Source: Caldilineae bacterium (lineage in GTDB: Bacteria; Chloroflexota; Anaerolineae; JAAEKA01). Taken from it: a DNA stretch of 64,000 nt. Below are positions 34,499 through 42,108 of this stretch, piece by piece. The translations under genes were made by a program, and so were the position numbers. The notes beneath the pieces were generated by a model. It made no database searches. It had not been told where the DNA came from and was given only the letters and a program-made list of their open reading frames with translations. The DNA is taken from the NCBI GenBank assembly GCA_020634555.1, contig JACKBK010000016.1, positions 4,460 to 68,459 on the forward strand, written 5' to 3'. Numbering within the stretch: the stretch's first letter is position 1; each line of letters starts with the position of its first letter.

Positions 34499-35479
34499 AT
34501 GGCCGAAACTCTGACCAATCCCCACGATCGATTCTTCAGACAAAGTCTGGCACGCCAGGAAGTAGCAACTGACTTTCTGCGGCATTATCTGCCGCCCGAA
34601 GTTGCGGCGCAAGTGAATCTATCCTCGGTGCAACCGCAGGCTGACACGTTCATCGACGAAAGTCTGCACGCGCACTATTCGGACCTGCTCTTTTCTGTCC
34701 GACTGAGGGACAACCGGCCGGCTGCAGTCTATGTGCTCTTCGAACACAAGAGCTACCCCGATATGAACGTGGCCATCCAACTGCTGCGTTACATGGTGCG
34801 CATCTGGCATCGCTGGCCCAAGGCATCCGGCGGTCTGCAGCCGATCATTCCGCTGGTCGTATACCATGGCCAGCCTGAATGGCGAATTCCCTTGAACCTG
34901 GCCGGTATGTACGATGGACCCAGCGACCTGCTTGGCTATTTCCCTGACTTCCGCTACTGGCTGGTCGACCTGACAAGGTTCAGCGATGCTGAGATCAAGG
35001 GCGAAACTATGTTGCGCCTGGCGCTCTTGGCGATGAAGCATGTCTACGACGAACATGGATTGGAGCAAGCGACAGCCCTCTTCGAACTGATGGAGAAACT
35101 GTCAATGACTGAAAGCACCGCAGAGTTCGTGGCGACAGTGTTGCGCTATCTGGTGACCGGAAGCAGCACCATTACAGAAGATGATCTGCGCGCGGCCATG
35201 GAGAAGCAGTGGCCAGAAGGAGTTGTAATCATGTCAACAATTGCCGAGAACTGGATCCAGCAGGGGATCCAGCAGGGGATCCAGCAGGGGATCATCCAGG
35301 GACGACGACAGGGTTTGCTCGATGCGATTGACCTTGGACTCAAGCTGCGATTCGGCAGCGCGGGATTGCGGCTGTTGCCGGAGATACGCAGGATCGATGA
35401 TCTGGAGATGTTACATGCTGTGTACGAAGGCATCGAGACCGTCGAGAGTCCACAAGATCTGCAGAGCATCTACAATTAA
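34499..35479 (+). CDS. Rpn-type PD-(D/E)XK nuclease (YhgA-like)
   Basis: A 326-residue protein of the Rpn / transposase_31 family. The opening HDRFFRQSLARQEVATDFLRHYLP is the family signature; Asp62 (YSDLLF), Glu82 and Lys84 (VLFEHKSY) fit the nuclease core. The C-terminal part has IQQGIQQGIQQG from three exact 12-base repeats (35255-35290). E. coli relatives are DNA endonucleases that promote recombination and can act in phage defence; their C-terminal piece is also made from an internal start. The same arrangement is seen here. It sits between purD and purM with gaps of nine and three bases, so it is expressed with purine genes. Confidence 0.88.
   Translation: MAETLTNPHDRFFRQSLARQEVATDFLRHYLPPEVAAQVNLSSVQPQADTFIDESLHAHYSDLLFSVRLRDNRPAAVYVLFEHKSYPDMNVAIQLLRYMVRIWHRWPKASGGLQPIIPLVVYHGQPEWRIPLNLAGMYDGPSDLLGYFPDFRYWLVDLTRFSDAEIKGETMLRLALLAMKHVYDEHGLEQATALFELMEKLSMTESTAEFVATVLRYLVTGSSTITEDDLRAAMEKQWPEGVVIMSTIAENWIQQGIQQGIQQGIIQGRRQGLLDAIDLGLKLRFGSAGLRLLPEIRRIDDLEMLHAVYEGIETVESPQDLQSIYN
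35231..35479 (+). CDS. Possible internal small Rpn product (candidate antitoxin)
   Basis: Inside the rpn frame, AGAAGGAG at 35215-35222 is followed eight bases later by an in-frame ATG, as good a ribosome binding site as any in the window. It would give an 82-residue protein lacking the nuclease core but including the IQQG repeats and the C-terminal helices. E. coli Rpn genes are reported to encode such an in-frame C-terminal protein that blocks the full-length toxin. Whether this one is made is unproven. Confidence 0.4.
   Translation: MSTIAENWIQQGIQQGIQQGIIQGRRQGLLDAIDLGLKLRFGSAGLRLLPEIRRIDDLEMLHAVYEGIETVESPQDLQSIYN
35255..35290 (+). repeat. Three perfect 12-bp tandem repeats in rpn
   Basis: ATCCAGCAGGGG is present three times head to tail, each coding IQQG. 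Changes in copy number would keep the frame and alter the helix length. Confidence 0.85.
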
Positions 35480-35482
35480 GCA

Positions 35483-36508
35483 ATGCCCCCTTCCCAGTAT
35501 CGCGACGCGGGTGTAAACATCGAATCCGGCACGCGCGCGGTTGAACTGATGCGCAACGCTGTGCAGGCGACGTACGGGCCGGAGGTGCTGCTGGGGGTTG
35601 GCGCGTTCGGCGGGTTGTTCGACGCGGCGGCTCTCCACGCCATGGATTCACCGGTGCTGGTGGCTTCTACCGACGGCGTCGGCACGAAGACCAAGATTGC
35701 CAGCGCGCTGGGCCGCTACGACACCGTCGGACACGACATCGTCAACCACTGCATCAACGACATCCTCGTTCAGGGCGCGCGCCCTCTTTTCTTCCTTGAC
35801 TACATCGCCAGCAGCCGGCTCGACCCGCAGATGGTCGCCGCGGTCGTCAGCGGCGCGGCGGCAGCTTGCCAGGCGGCCGGCTGTGCGCTACTGGGCGGCG
35901 AAACCGCCGAGATGCCCGGCGTCTATGCACCCGGTGAGTTCGATCTGGTCGGCACAGTTGTTGGAGTGGTGGATCGCGCAGCGCTTATCGATGGCAGCCG
36001 CACCCAGCCAGGCGACGCGGTCATCGGGCTGGCGTCGTCAGGGCTGCACACCAACGGATACTCGCTGGCGCGGCGTGTGTTTGAGGGCTGGGATCTGGCC
36101 GCCGACGTGCCTGAGTTGGGAACGTCCCTGGGTGAGGCGCTGTTGGCGTCACACCGTTGCTATCTGCCGGCAGTTCAGCAGGTGCGACAGGCGGGTGTCG
36201 ATATCCGCGGGCTGGTTCACATCACCGGCGGCGGGCTGATCGACAACCCGCCGCGCATTCTCGCCGACGGGCTGGGAATGCGACTGGAGCGGGCAGGTTG
36301 GCCTATGCTGCCGCTGTTTGAGCTCATCCAACGAACGGGACAGATCAATGACCAGGAAATGGCCCACGTCTTCAATTTGGGATTGGGGATGCTGGTGGTG
36401 ACACATCCCGACGAGGCTGGGGAAGCTCTGAGCGCCCTGAAGGACGAGGCCTGGCTGGTCGGCGAGATTGTGGTGCATAGCAACGGGCCGCGGGTGGTGA
36501 TTACATGA
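35483..36508 (+). CDS. purM: AIR synthetase (phosphoribosylformylglycinamidine cyclo-ligase)
   Basis: A 341-residue enzyme. Family blocks: YRDAGVNIESGTRAVELM, STDGVGTKTKIA, HDIVNHCINDILVQGARPLFFLDY, LLGGETAEMPGVY, GLASSGLHTNGYSLAR and VHITGGGLIDNPPRIL. It makes AIR from FGAM in the cytoplasm. Its final codons overlap the purN start (ATGA). Confidence 0.96.
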   Translation: MPPSQYRDAGVNIESGTRAVELMRNAVQATYGPEVLLGVGAFGGLFDAAALHAMDSPVLVASTDGVGTKTKIASALGRYDTVGHDIVNHCINDILVQGARPLFFLDYIASSRLDPQMVAAVVSGAAAACQAAGCALLGGETAEMPGVYAPGEFDLVGTVVGVVDRAALIDGSRTQPGDAVIGLASSGLHTNGYSLARRVFEGWDLAADVPELGTSLGEALLASHRCYLPAVQQVRQAGVDIRGLVHITGGGLIDNPPRILADGLGMRLERAGWPMLPLFELIQRTGQINDQEMAHVFNLGLGMLVVTHPDEAGEALSALKDEAWLVGEIVVHSNGPRVVIT

Positions 36509-37101
36509 AGCGCCTGGTCGTCATGATCTCAGGCAACGGCACCAACCTGCAGGCACTGATCGACGCCAGCCAGTCCGGGAAGTTGGACGCCCGGATCGTG
36601 GCTGTCTTCTCTAACCGCGCCGATGCCTTCGGGCTGGTGCGGGCTGAGCAGGCTGGCATTCCTGCCGTCACCTTTCCGTTGACGCCGTACAAGCAGGCTG
36701 GCCGGCCGCGCAATGATTACGATGGGGATCTGGCTCGATTGGTCGCCGCGTTTCAGCCCGATCTGATCGTCTTGGCCGGCTGGATGTTGATCCTCAGCCC
36801 GCTTTTTCTGAGCCGCTTCCCTGGACAGGTCATCAACCTCCATCCGGCGCTGCCGGGCCAGTTCCCTGGCACACACGCCATCGAACGTGCTTATGCCGCC
36901 TTCCAGCGCGGCGAAATCGACCACACTGGCGTCATGGTGCATTGGGTCATTCCCCAGATCGACGCTGGAGAGGTGTTAGCCAGCGCGCCGGTCGCTATCG
37001 AAGCTGGCGACACGTTGCAGGAATTGGAGACGCGCACGCACGCAACAGAGCATCGGCTGATCGTCGAGGCGACACAGATGGCGCTGCAAAGGCTGCCCTG
37101 A
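36505..37101 (+). CDS. purN: GAR formyltransferase, folate-dependent
   Basis: A 198-residue enzyme that moves a formyl group from 10-formyl-THF to GAR. Seen: MISGNGTNLQALID, VFSNRADAFGLVRA, the active-site stretch NLHPALPGQFPGTHAIERAY and catalytic Asp in IPQIDAGEVL. Translationally coupled to purM by a four-base overlap. Last gene of the purine run. Confidence 0.95.
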   Translation: MKRLVVMISGNGTNLQALIDASQSGKLDARIVAVFSNRADAFGLVRAEQAGIPAVTFPLTPYKQAGRPRNDYDGDLARLVAAFQPDLIVLAGWMLILSPLFLSRFPGQVINLHPALPGQFPGTHAIERAYAAFQRGEIDHTGVMVHWVIPQIDAGEVLASAPVAIEAGDTLQELETRTHATEHRLIVEATQMALQRLP

Positions 37102-37138
37102 TCACCCAAAGATGGCGGCACACAACCCCTCAACACAA

Positions 37139-37174
37139 AACGGGCCGGTTCGCAAAATTGCGAACCGGCCCGTT
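37139..37174. terminator. Strong hairpin between purN and the propeller gene
   Basis: AACGGGCCGGTTCGCAA and its exact complement form a 17-bp stem with almost no loop. TTTT follows on the minus strand, so it best ends the minus-strand propeller gene, and can also stop purN readthrough. Confidence 0.75.
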
Positions 37175-37220
37175 GCAGTTTACCGGCCTGGATTGCCCCC
37201 GCCCGGCCGGCTGCTCGATG

Positions 37221-38294
37221 TCATGGCACGTAGGCAAGCCCGAACGGATTGTCGCCTACGGTCACTGTCGCAGCGTATACTGGAGTCGGATCGTGCTTGT
37301 TGGCGGTGTAAACCGTCACCACGTTGTTTGGCCCCGAGTGTGTCACATACAGCTTGCTGCCATCAGGCGTCAAGGCGATGTTGTGCGGCACGGTTTCCGG
37401 CGTGTCAACAGGCGATCCGATGACGGTGTTGGTCTGGGTGTCAATAGCCCACAGGCCTTCCGTTCCACCGCCGGGAAGATTGGTGGTGTAGAACGTCTTG
37501 CCCTGGTTGGTCATTCCTGCACCATGAGCGCCGGGAACGTCCAGGGTTGTTATCACATCCAGTGTCCGCCGATCCAGCACACGAACCTCATTGTTTCCCT
37601 GAGCGGGCACGTACAGATTGTGGTTTCGCAGCGTCAGCGAGACGTGCGGGTCCTTGCCAACCGGCACCCGGCCAACTTCAGCAAAGGTGCGCTTGTCATA
37701 CTTTACGACGTAGTCATCAGGCCCTGGGAACCCAACCATGGTTACGTAGGCGAATCGCGTATCCAGTACAACATCGTGCGGCTTGCCGCCCATGGAGACC
37801 AAATCGGCAGGCATAGGCACCGTAGCCAACACATCCAGCGTCTTGGGGTCGATAACAGTTGAAGTGTTGTCGACATCGTTGTTGACCCAGAGCTGTTTGT
37901 TCTGCGGATCAATCCACATGTGAAACACGCCGGCGCCTGCGTCAACCGTCGCTTCAACGCTGTAGTCATCCGGGTTGAATACCACCACCTGGTCGTTGCC
38001 GCGGTCGCCCACAAAGACGCGCTTGGCTACTGAACTGTACACAACATACATGGGTTCTGGTGTGTTGCCGTCGTTGGGAAGGGCGACGGTCGCACTGACC
38101 TGATCGGTGGCAACATCAATGACAGAGATCGTGCCGGAGCCGCGATCCGCCACGACAACCTTGCCGCGAGCGGGGCGGTTCTGGAGAGTGTCCGGGGCGA
38201 CGGTCGCGTCAACCGGCGCAGCCGCCGCGACGCCGAAGCTCGTCAACGCCAATAATACGGCGAGACTGATGAGCAGGGTTCGTGATCGATTCAT
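37221..38294 (-). CDS. Secreted YncE-like beta-propeller protein
   Basis: A 357-residue exported protein. Residues 1-25 are a signal peptide (LLISLAVLLALTSFGVAAAA). The rest is a run of 40-50-residue blades of the form KVVVADRGSGTISVIDVATDQVSATV, as in YVTN/YncE seven-blade propellers. Role unknown; relatives bind DNA, metal or other proteins at the surface. The ATG has AAGGAGG upstream; a longer in-frame extension is rejected. Between the purine run and the FtsK-like operon, on the minus strand. Confidence 0.85.
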   Translation of the reverse strand: MNRSRTLLISLAVLLALTSFGVAAAAPVDATVAPDTLQNRPARGKVVVADRGSGTISVIDVATDQVSATVALPNDGNTPEPMYVVYSSVAKRVFVGDRGNDQVVVFNPDDYSVEATVDAGAGVFHMWIDPQNKQLWVNNDVDNTSTVIDPKTLDVLATVPMPADLVSMGGKPHDVVLDTRFAYVTMVGFPGPDDYVVKYDKRTFAEVGRVPVGKDPHVSLTLRNHNLYVPAQGNNEVRVLDRRTLDVITTLDVPGAHGAGMTNQGKTFYTTNLPGGGTEGLWAIDTQTNTVIGSPVDTPETVPHNIALTPDGSKLYVTHSGPNNVVTVYTANKHDPTPVYAATVTVGDNPFGLAYVP

Positions 38295-38411
38295 TGGTAA
38301 GCCTCCTTGTCTAGGCATGAACTGGTTCCGATGGCATAAAATGCCATCTGTCATCTTCATTACCCTACCCAAAGAACCTTACCTGTCACTTTCGATAATC
38401 TTGCGAGAGTA

Positions 38412-38684
38412 TTACGCTACCGGAAGATCCAGCGACTCGGACTCGACGACGAACAAGAAGTAGCCTGGCGAGACATTGCCCGCGCCACGCATCTGCACAG
38501 AGCCAACCGCTGGCGGTGAGTCGGCCAGCGCGCCTCCGTTGACATAGCACAACCGCGGTTTCTGGCCAAACTTTTGGCGATAGCGCTCCGACGCCTGCCG
38601 CAGCTTGTCCTCCAGGCTGGTCTTCGGATCATCATCGAACCACATCCAGCCCAGCTTGACTGAAGTAACCAGATTGCTGTCCAT
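38412..38684 (-). CDS. Unknown protein, last gene of the FtsK-like operon
   Basis: A 90-residue protein with LGWMWFDDDPKTSLEDKLRQASERYRQKFGQKPRLCYVNGG and an end VSPGYFLFVVESESLD. I do not recognise the family. The ATG lies two bases after the stop of the gene before, so it is cotranscribed. An in-frame upstream extension (to 38798) overlaps that gene and is not taken. Confidence 0.65.
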   Translation of the reverse strand: MDSNLVTSVKLGWMWFDDDPKTSLEDKLRQASERYRQKFGQKPRLCYVNGGALADSPPAVGSVQMRGAGNVSPGYFLFVVESESLDLPVA

Positions 38685-38686
38685 GG

Positions 38687-39043
38687 TCAGCTTCGCTTCA
38701 CGCGCGCGGTGGCTGGCTGCATCGCAAGACCGCCAAGTGCAGGACGCCGCTGGCGGCGCGGCAACGGATACCGGGGCGCGCTCCCTTTTTTCAGCCACGG
38801 TAGCCAGTAGGTTAGCGGCCAGCGGCGCACCCGCCAGACGTCTTTAGCCGGCTCGCAGGAAAGAACAAACACGCCAGCCTCAGTACGCACGCGAAACTGC
38901 CGGAGCATCTGGCGCCGCTGGGTCGTCCAACACTTCTCGACCGCCATAACTTCCAACCGCCGGCCGCGCCAGCGGAAGCTGGCCGGGAAATAGTCGTAGC
39001 GTGTCGCAACCATGTCGATCTTCTCACCACTCTTTGAAAACAT
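38687..39043 (-). CDS. DUF6504-like protein
   Basis: A 118-residue basic protein. The stretch FPASFRWRGRRLEVMAVEKCW and the following FRVRTEAGVFVLSCEPAKDVWRVRRW match the DUF6504 pattern (F-x-WRGR-x-V, then tyrosine- or tryptophan-rich strand). In other bacteria DUF6504 genes often lie near Y-family polymerases of SOS mutagenesis cassettes (from memory). AGGAGG lies before the ATG. Third gene of the operon that begins with a GAAC-N4-GTTC palindrome. Confidence 0.65.
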   Translation of the reverse strand: MFSKSGEKIDMVATRYDYFPASFRWRGRRLEVMAVEKCWTTQRRQMLRQFRVRTEAGVFVLSCEPAKDVWRVRRWPLTYWLPWLKKGSAPRYPLPRRQRRPALGGLAMQPATARVKRS

Positions 39044-39130
39044 CAGTTCCTCCTGCTCTAGCTTCTAAACTTGACGGTGCGATGGCCCGGTAACAAACCA
39101 GCCACGGCAAGTTTCGAGTTGACTGTTCTG

Positions 39131-39577
39131 TCATTCGTTGATCATATCGATCACATTGTATGAAGGTTCTTCCAGCCAACGTTCGTCCTCACCGACCACT
39201 TTGAAGCGGCGAGGCGGCTGGCCGGCAGCATAGAGGCTGTTGCCCCCTGTCGTACCGGGCACACCAGGCCACTGCCCCTGCATCGCGCCCGGTAGCCACG
39301 GCACGTTGCTCTGCCCCGGCTGCTTTCCCGGGTTCACCACATAGACCTGTGGCGGCGCAGGCCGCGGCGAACGCAACTCGTCCCGCGACAACCGATACCC
39401 CTCCTCCCGCCGGCTCCGCGTCGCCGCCACCACCAACAGACTGGTCGGGATGCTGGCCGCCACACCAAATACCACCCCCACCACCACCGTCATGGCATCG
39501 GTGCTCATCCGCTGCCCAACCATCACCGCCAGCACCACACCGGCCACCAATATCGTCACGCCGATTAGTCGTCTCAT
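39131..39577 (-). CDS. Small two-helix membrane protein
   Basis: A 148-residue protein with membrane segments at about 5-22 and 30-50, then a cytoplasmic Pro/Gly/Gln-rich tail (LPGAMQGQWPGVPGTTGG) and an acidic end. No family recognised. AGGAG precedes the ATG. It follows the FtsK-like gene by 113 bases that hold a polypurine inverted repeat, and is probably in the same operon; it could anchor the soluble FtsK-like ATPase to the membrane (inference). Confidence 0.65.
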   Translation of the reverse strand: MRRLIGVTILVAGVVLAVMVGQRMSTDAMTVVVGVVFGVAASIPTSLLVVAATRSRREEGYRLSRDELRSPRPAPPQVYVVNPGKQPGQSNVPWLPGAMQGQWPGVPGTTGGNSLYAAGQPPRRFKVVGEDERWLEEPSYNVIDMINE

Positions 39578-39593
39578 TGGTCACACTCCTGCT

Positions 39594-39701
39594 GAGGGAA
39601 GGGAAACCAGGGAAAGGAGGGAAAGAAAGGAAACCGGACTGCTTGTTGCCCTCGTTTCCCTTGTTTCCTTCCTTTCCCTGCTTTCCTTTCTCATCCCGCA
39701 C
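39594..39701. repeat. Polypurine/polypyrimidine inverted repeat
   Basis: On the plus strand GGGAAGGGAAACC-type units run from 39596 to 39640 and their complements (TTTCCCTTGTTTCC type) from 39656 to 39694, so the region can fold into a long imperfect hairpin or a triplex. It lies between the FtsK-like and the two-helix gene and enters the last codons of the former. Confidence 0.65.
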
Positions 39702-40725
39702 CCTCGATCATCGCCTGCCCGCCGCCGCGCAACATCGCCACCACCCGCTCCACATCCTCCTGCGCAGCATATGCCGCCTGGAAACGCACCACCTCGCCGC
39801 GCGCCACCAACAGAAAGTCACCCCGTCCCATCAGCTTCTCCGCTCCCGTGCCAGCGATCCCCGACGCCACCTTCGCATCCTCAGGACTGGCCACCGACCC
39901 CACCAGCCGCACCGGAAAGTTGGCTTTCAACAGCCCACTCACCACCGCCGCCGACGGCTTCTGCGTACACGCCACCAGATGCACACCCGCCTCTCGTCCC
40001 CGCTGCGCCAGCCGGATCAACGACCGCTCCACCTCCTTGCCGCCCGTCACCAGCAGGTCGGCCAGCTCGTCGATGCCCACCACCAACTCCGGCGTCGACA
40101 CCTCCTCCCGGTCGCGTCGCTCCATCTCGCCCACCAGCCACTCCAGCGCCAACGCTCCCTCGGCTGCGCTGGTCGCCACCCGTCCCAGCAGGTGCGGCAG
40201 TCCAGCCAGCGGGCCAAACCCTCGTCCCTTGGGGTCGATCAGCACCAGCCGCAGCCCCGCAGGCCGGTTGAACAACGCCAGCGACAGCAGCAGCGTCCTC
40301 GCCAGCGCGGTCTTGCCCGATCCCGTCGTCCCGGCCACCAGGATGTGCACCACGTCCGGGCTGCTCAGCCGCACCAACAGCGGCATCCCTTCCTCGTCCA
40401 CGCCCAGCAACGCTGCGCCCGGCGGCGCCTCGCCTCCCAGCCGCCGGCAGAGCGGCAGCAACCGCACCACATCCGGCTCGCTGCGCGGCACCTCCACCTG
40501 GATGGCGCCGTTCTGGCGGTAGATCCGGGTCGCCGGCACGCCCAGCGAGAGGGCGATCTCCTCCGACAGCCCCGACACCCGGTTGACCCGGGTGTCCAGC
40601 GAGGTCATGACCTGGAAGCGGATGAAGCGCGGCGTGACTGCGCCGCCCCACACCCGCCCCTGTACTTTGTGCGATGCCAGCACCGCCTCGATCCGATCCG
40701 CTTGCATCTCCAGTCGCCTGCGCAT
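39691..40725 (-). CDS. FtsK/SpoIIIE-like DNA translocase, soluble short form
   Basis: A 344-residue ATPase. It has an N-terminal alpha-like domain (about 1-115), Walker A AGTTGSGKT (131-139), Walker B VVGIDELADLL (about 210-220) and VHLVACTQKPSAAVVSG (sensor region), as in the FtsK motor. There is no N-terminal membrane part, linker or gamma DNA-reading domain, so it is far shorter than FtsK (over 700 residues). AGGAGG lies six bases before the ATG. It is first in the four-gene minus-strand operon under the promoter with a LexA-like box, hinting at a DNA-damage or mobile-DNA role. Confidence 0.88.
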   Translation of the reverse strand: MRRRLEMQADRIEAVLASHKVQGRVWGGAVTPRFIRFQVMTSLDTRVNRVSGLSEEIALSLGVPATRIYRQNGAIQVEVPRSEPDVVRLLPLCRRLGGEAPPGAALLGVDEEGMPLLVRLSSPDVVHILVAGTTGSGKTALARTLLLSLALFNRPAGLRLVLIDPKGRGFGPLAGLPHLLGRVATSAAEGALALEWLVGEMERRDREEVSTPELVVGIDELADLLVTGGKEVERSLIRLAQRGREAGVHLVACTQKPSAAVVSGLLKANFPVRLVGSVASPEDAKVASGIAGTGAEKLMGRGDFLLVARGEVVRFQAAYAAQEDVERVVAMLRGGGQAMIEGAG

Positions 40726-40827
40726 GCGCCGCCTCCTGACCAACCATAACGATGGGGCAGCGACAGCTCATGACCTTGGTGTGCGACAACAAATAACGGG
40801 GATTGCCCCTAAAGGATTTATGATGCA

Positions 40828-40856
40828 AGTATATCAGAACATGCGTTCTATGTCAA
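40828..40856 (-). promoter_or_regulatory. Promoter of the FtsK-like operon
   Basis: On the minus strand TTGACA (40856-40851) and TATACT (40833-40828) are exactly 17 bases apart, a near-consensus promoter. A GAAC-N4-GTTC palindrome fills the spacer. Confidence 0.8.
40836..40849. promoter_or_regulatory. Candidate LexA (SOS) operator
   Basis: AGAACATGCGTTCT contains GAAC-N4-GTTC, the core of the Gram-positive LexA/DinR box. It lies wholly between the -35 and -10 boxes of a strong promoter, where a repressor would block polymerase. No lexA gene is in the window, so the regulator is inferred. Confidence 0.6.
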
Positions 40857-40928
40857 ATGTTGATTTTTGGGTTCCTGACAGGTTCCATCTTTCCCTATCC
40901 GATCCTTCCTAGGGTTATTCAGTTCTCG

Positions 40929-41010
40929 CGTAGTCGTCACGCTGAGCGATTGTTGCGGACCAACAACAGCGTTCGACATACTCAGCGAAGCGGCTCGCCA
41001 GACGATCGCC
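40929..41010. repeat. REP-like element between FtsK-like operon and degV
   Basis: GTCACGCTGAGCG and CTCAGCGAAGCGGCTCG form an imperfect inverted repeat of the common intergenic type. The 476-base gap holds the minus-strand promoter with the LexA-like box, this repeat, and little else I can name. Confidence 0.45.
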
Positions 41011-41201
41011 AGATGAGAGTGAAACTCTATGCTGGCGTTTCGATTCGTGCCGGTTGTGTGCTCGCCCCGCCAAGAGTGACGCTTTGGCAGTAAACTGAAT
41101 GACCTTGCTCTCCTTACACCACGTATTGCGCAGCACCTGAAACAAGGCTATAATCTGCACCAACTTAAGGCGTTTACCGTTGACCCCATGAGCAAGCATT
41201 G

Positions 41202-42074
41202 ATGACCATCAAAATCGTCACCGACACCGGCAGCGACATTCCCCCCGACCTGTTAGCCGCCTATGATATCCACCAGGTGCCGCTGATCCTGCGGTTTGGC
41301 GACCACGAAGTGCTGGATAGTGAAGCCACGCGCGCCGAGCTGGAGAAGCGCCTCGCGGCCGGGCTGCCCTGTGACACCTCAGGCCCCCCGGTTGGCGCGT
41401 ACGATGAGGCATTTGCACCACTGGTAGCTGCCGGCCACCAGGTACTCTGCGTCACATTGACCGGCGCACACAGCGTCACCTACAACAGCGCTTGGGCGGC
41501 AGCCCAGAGCTATCCAGGCCAGGTCGAGGTCGTCGATGGCCGGTCGGTGTCGTTGGGCTATGGCCTGCAAGCTATTGAGGCCGCGCAGCTGGCCGCCGCC
41601 GGGGCAGACCTGACAACTATTGCCGCAGCGCTGCGCGAGATGCAGAGCCGCATCACCATTCGCTTCTTTCTCGAGTCGCTGGATCAGGTCAAGCGGGGCG
41701 GGAGGCTTAACGCGTTGATTCCTGTGATGAGCCGACTCGGCCAGACGCTCAACATTCGCGCGATCCTGATGATCGACGAAGAGGGGCGCATTACAATGGA
41801 TGGCCCGGCGCGCGGGCGCAAGGGTGCAATCAGGCGTCTGACTCAGGATCTGCTGGAAACGGCGCCGGTTGAAACGGTGATCGTCGGCCACGGCCACAGC
41901 CCTGACGAGGCTGCCGCTCTGGCTGATAAGCTGGCTGCGAGCCTGAAGGTGCCGCGCGACGAGACCATCGTTTTCGAGGTTGGCGCGGTCTTGCTGGCAC
42001 ACGCGGGCAAGGGAGTGTTGGCGGCGGGAACGGTGCGCAAAAGAAGAAACGAGCAGGAGCAGGAAGACGAGTAG
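41202..42074 (+). CDS. DegV family fatty-acid-binding protein
   Basis: A 290-residue protein with the DegV pattern: IVTDTGSDIPPDL, PLILRFGDHEVLD, SGPPVGAYDEAFAPL, TLTGAHSVTYNSAWAAA, VDGRSVSLGYGLQ and RFFLESLDQVKRGGRLN. Family members bind a fatty acid, some as FakB that delivers it to the FakA kinase. No fakA is visible. The C-terminal RKRRNEQEQEDE is coded by a polypurine run. ATG is taken over TTG one codon earlier. Convergent with rsmG, 34 bases apart. Confidence 0.9.
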   Translation: MTIKIVTDTGSDIPPDLLAAYDIHQVPLILRFGDHEVLDSEATRAELEKRLAAGLPCDTSGPPVGAYDEAFAPLVAAGHQVLCVTLTGAHSVTYNSAWAAAQSYPGQVEVVDGRSVSLGYGLQAIEAAQLAAAGADLTTIAAALREMQSRITIRFFLESLDQVKRGGRLNALIPVMSRLGQTLNIRAILMIDEEGRITMDGPARGRKGAIRRLTQDLLETAPVETVIVGHGHSPDEAAALADKLAASLKVPRDETIVFEVGAVLLAHAGKGVLAAGTVRKRRNEQEQEDE

Positions 42075-42108
42075 GAGAAGAAGAACAGGGTTTGCCTGGT
42101 CACGGACG

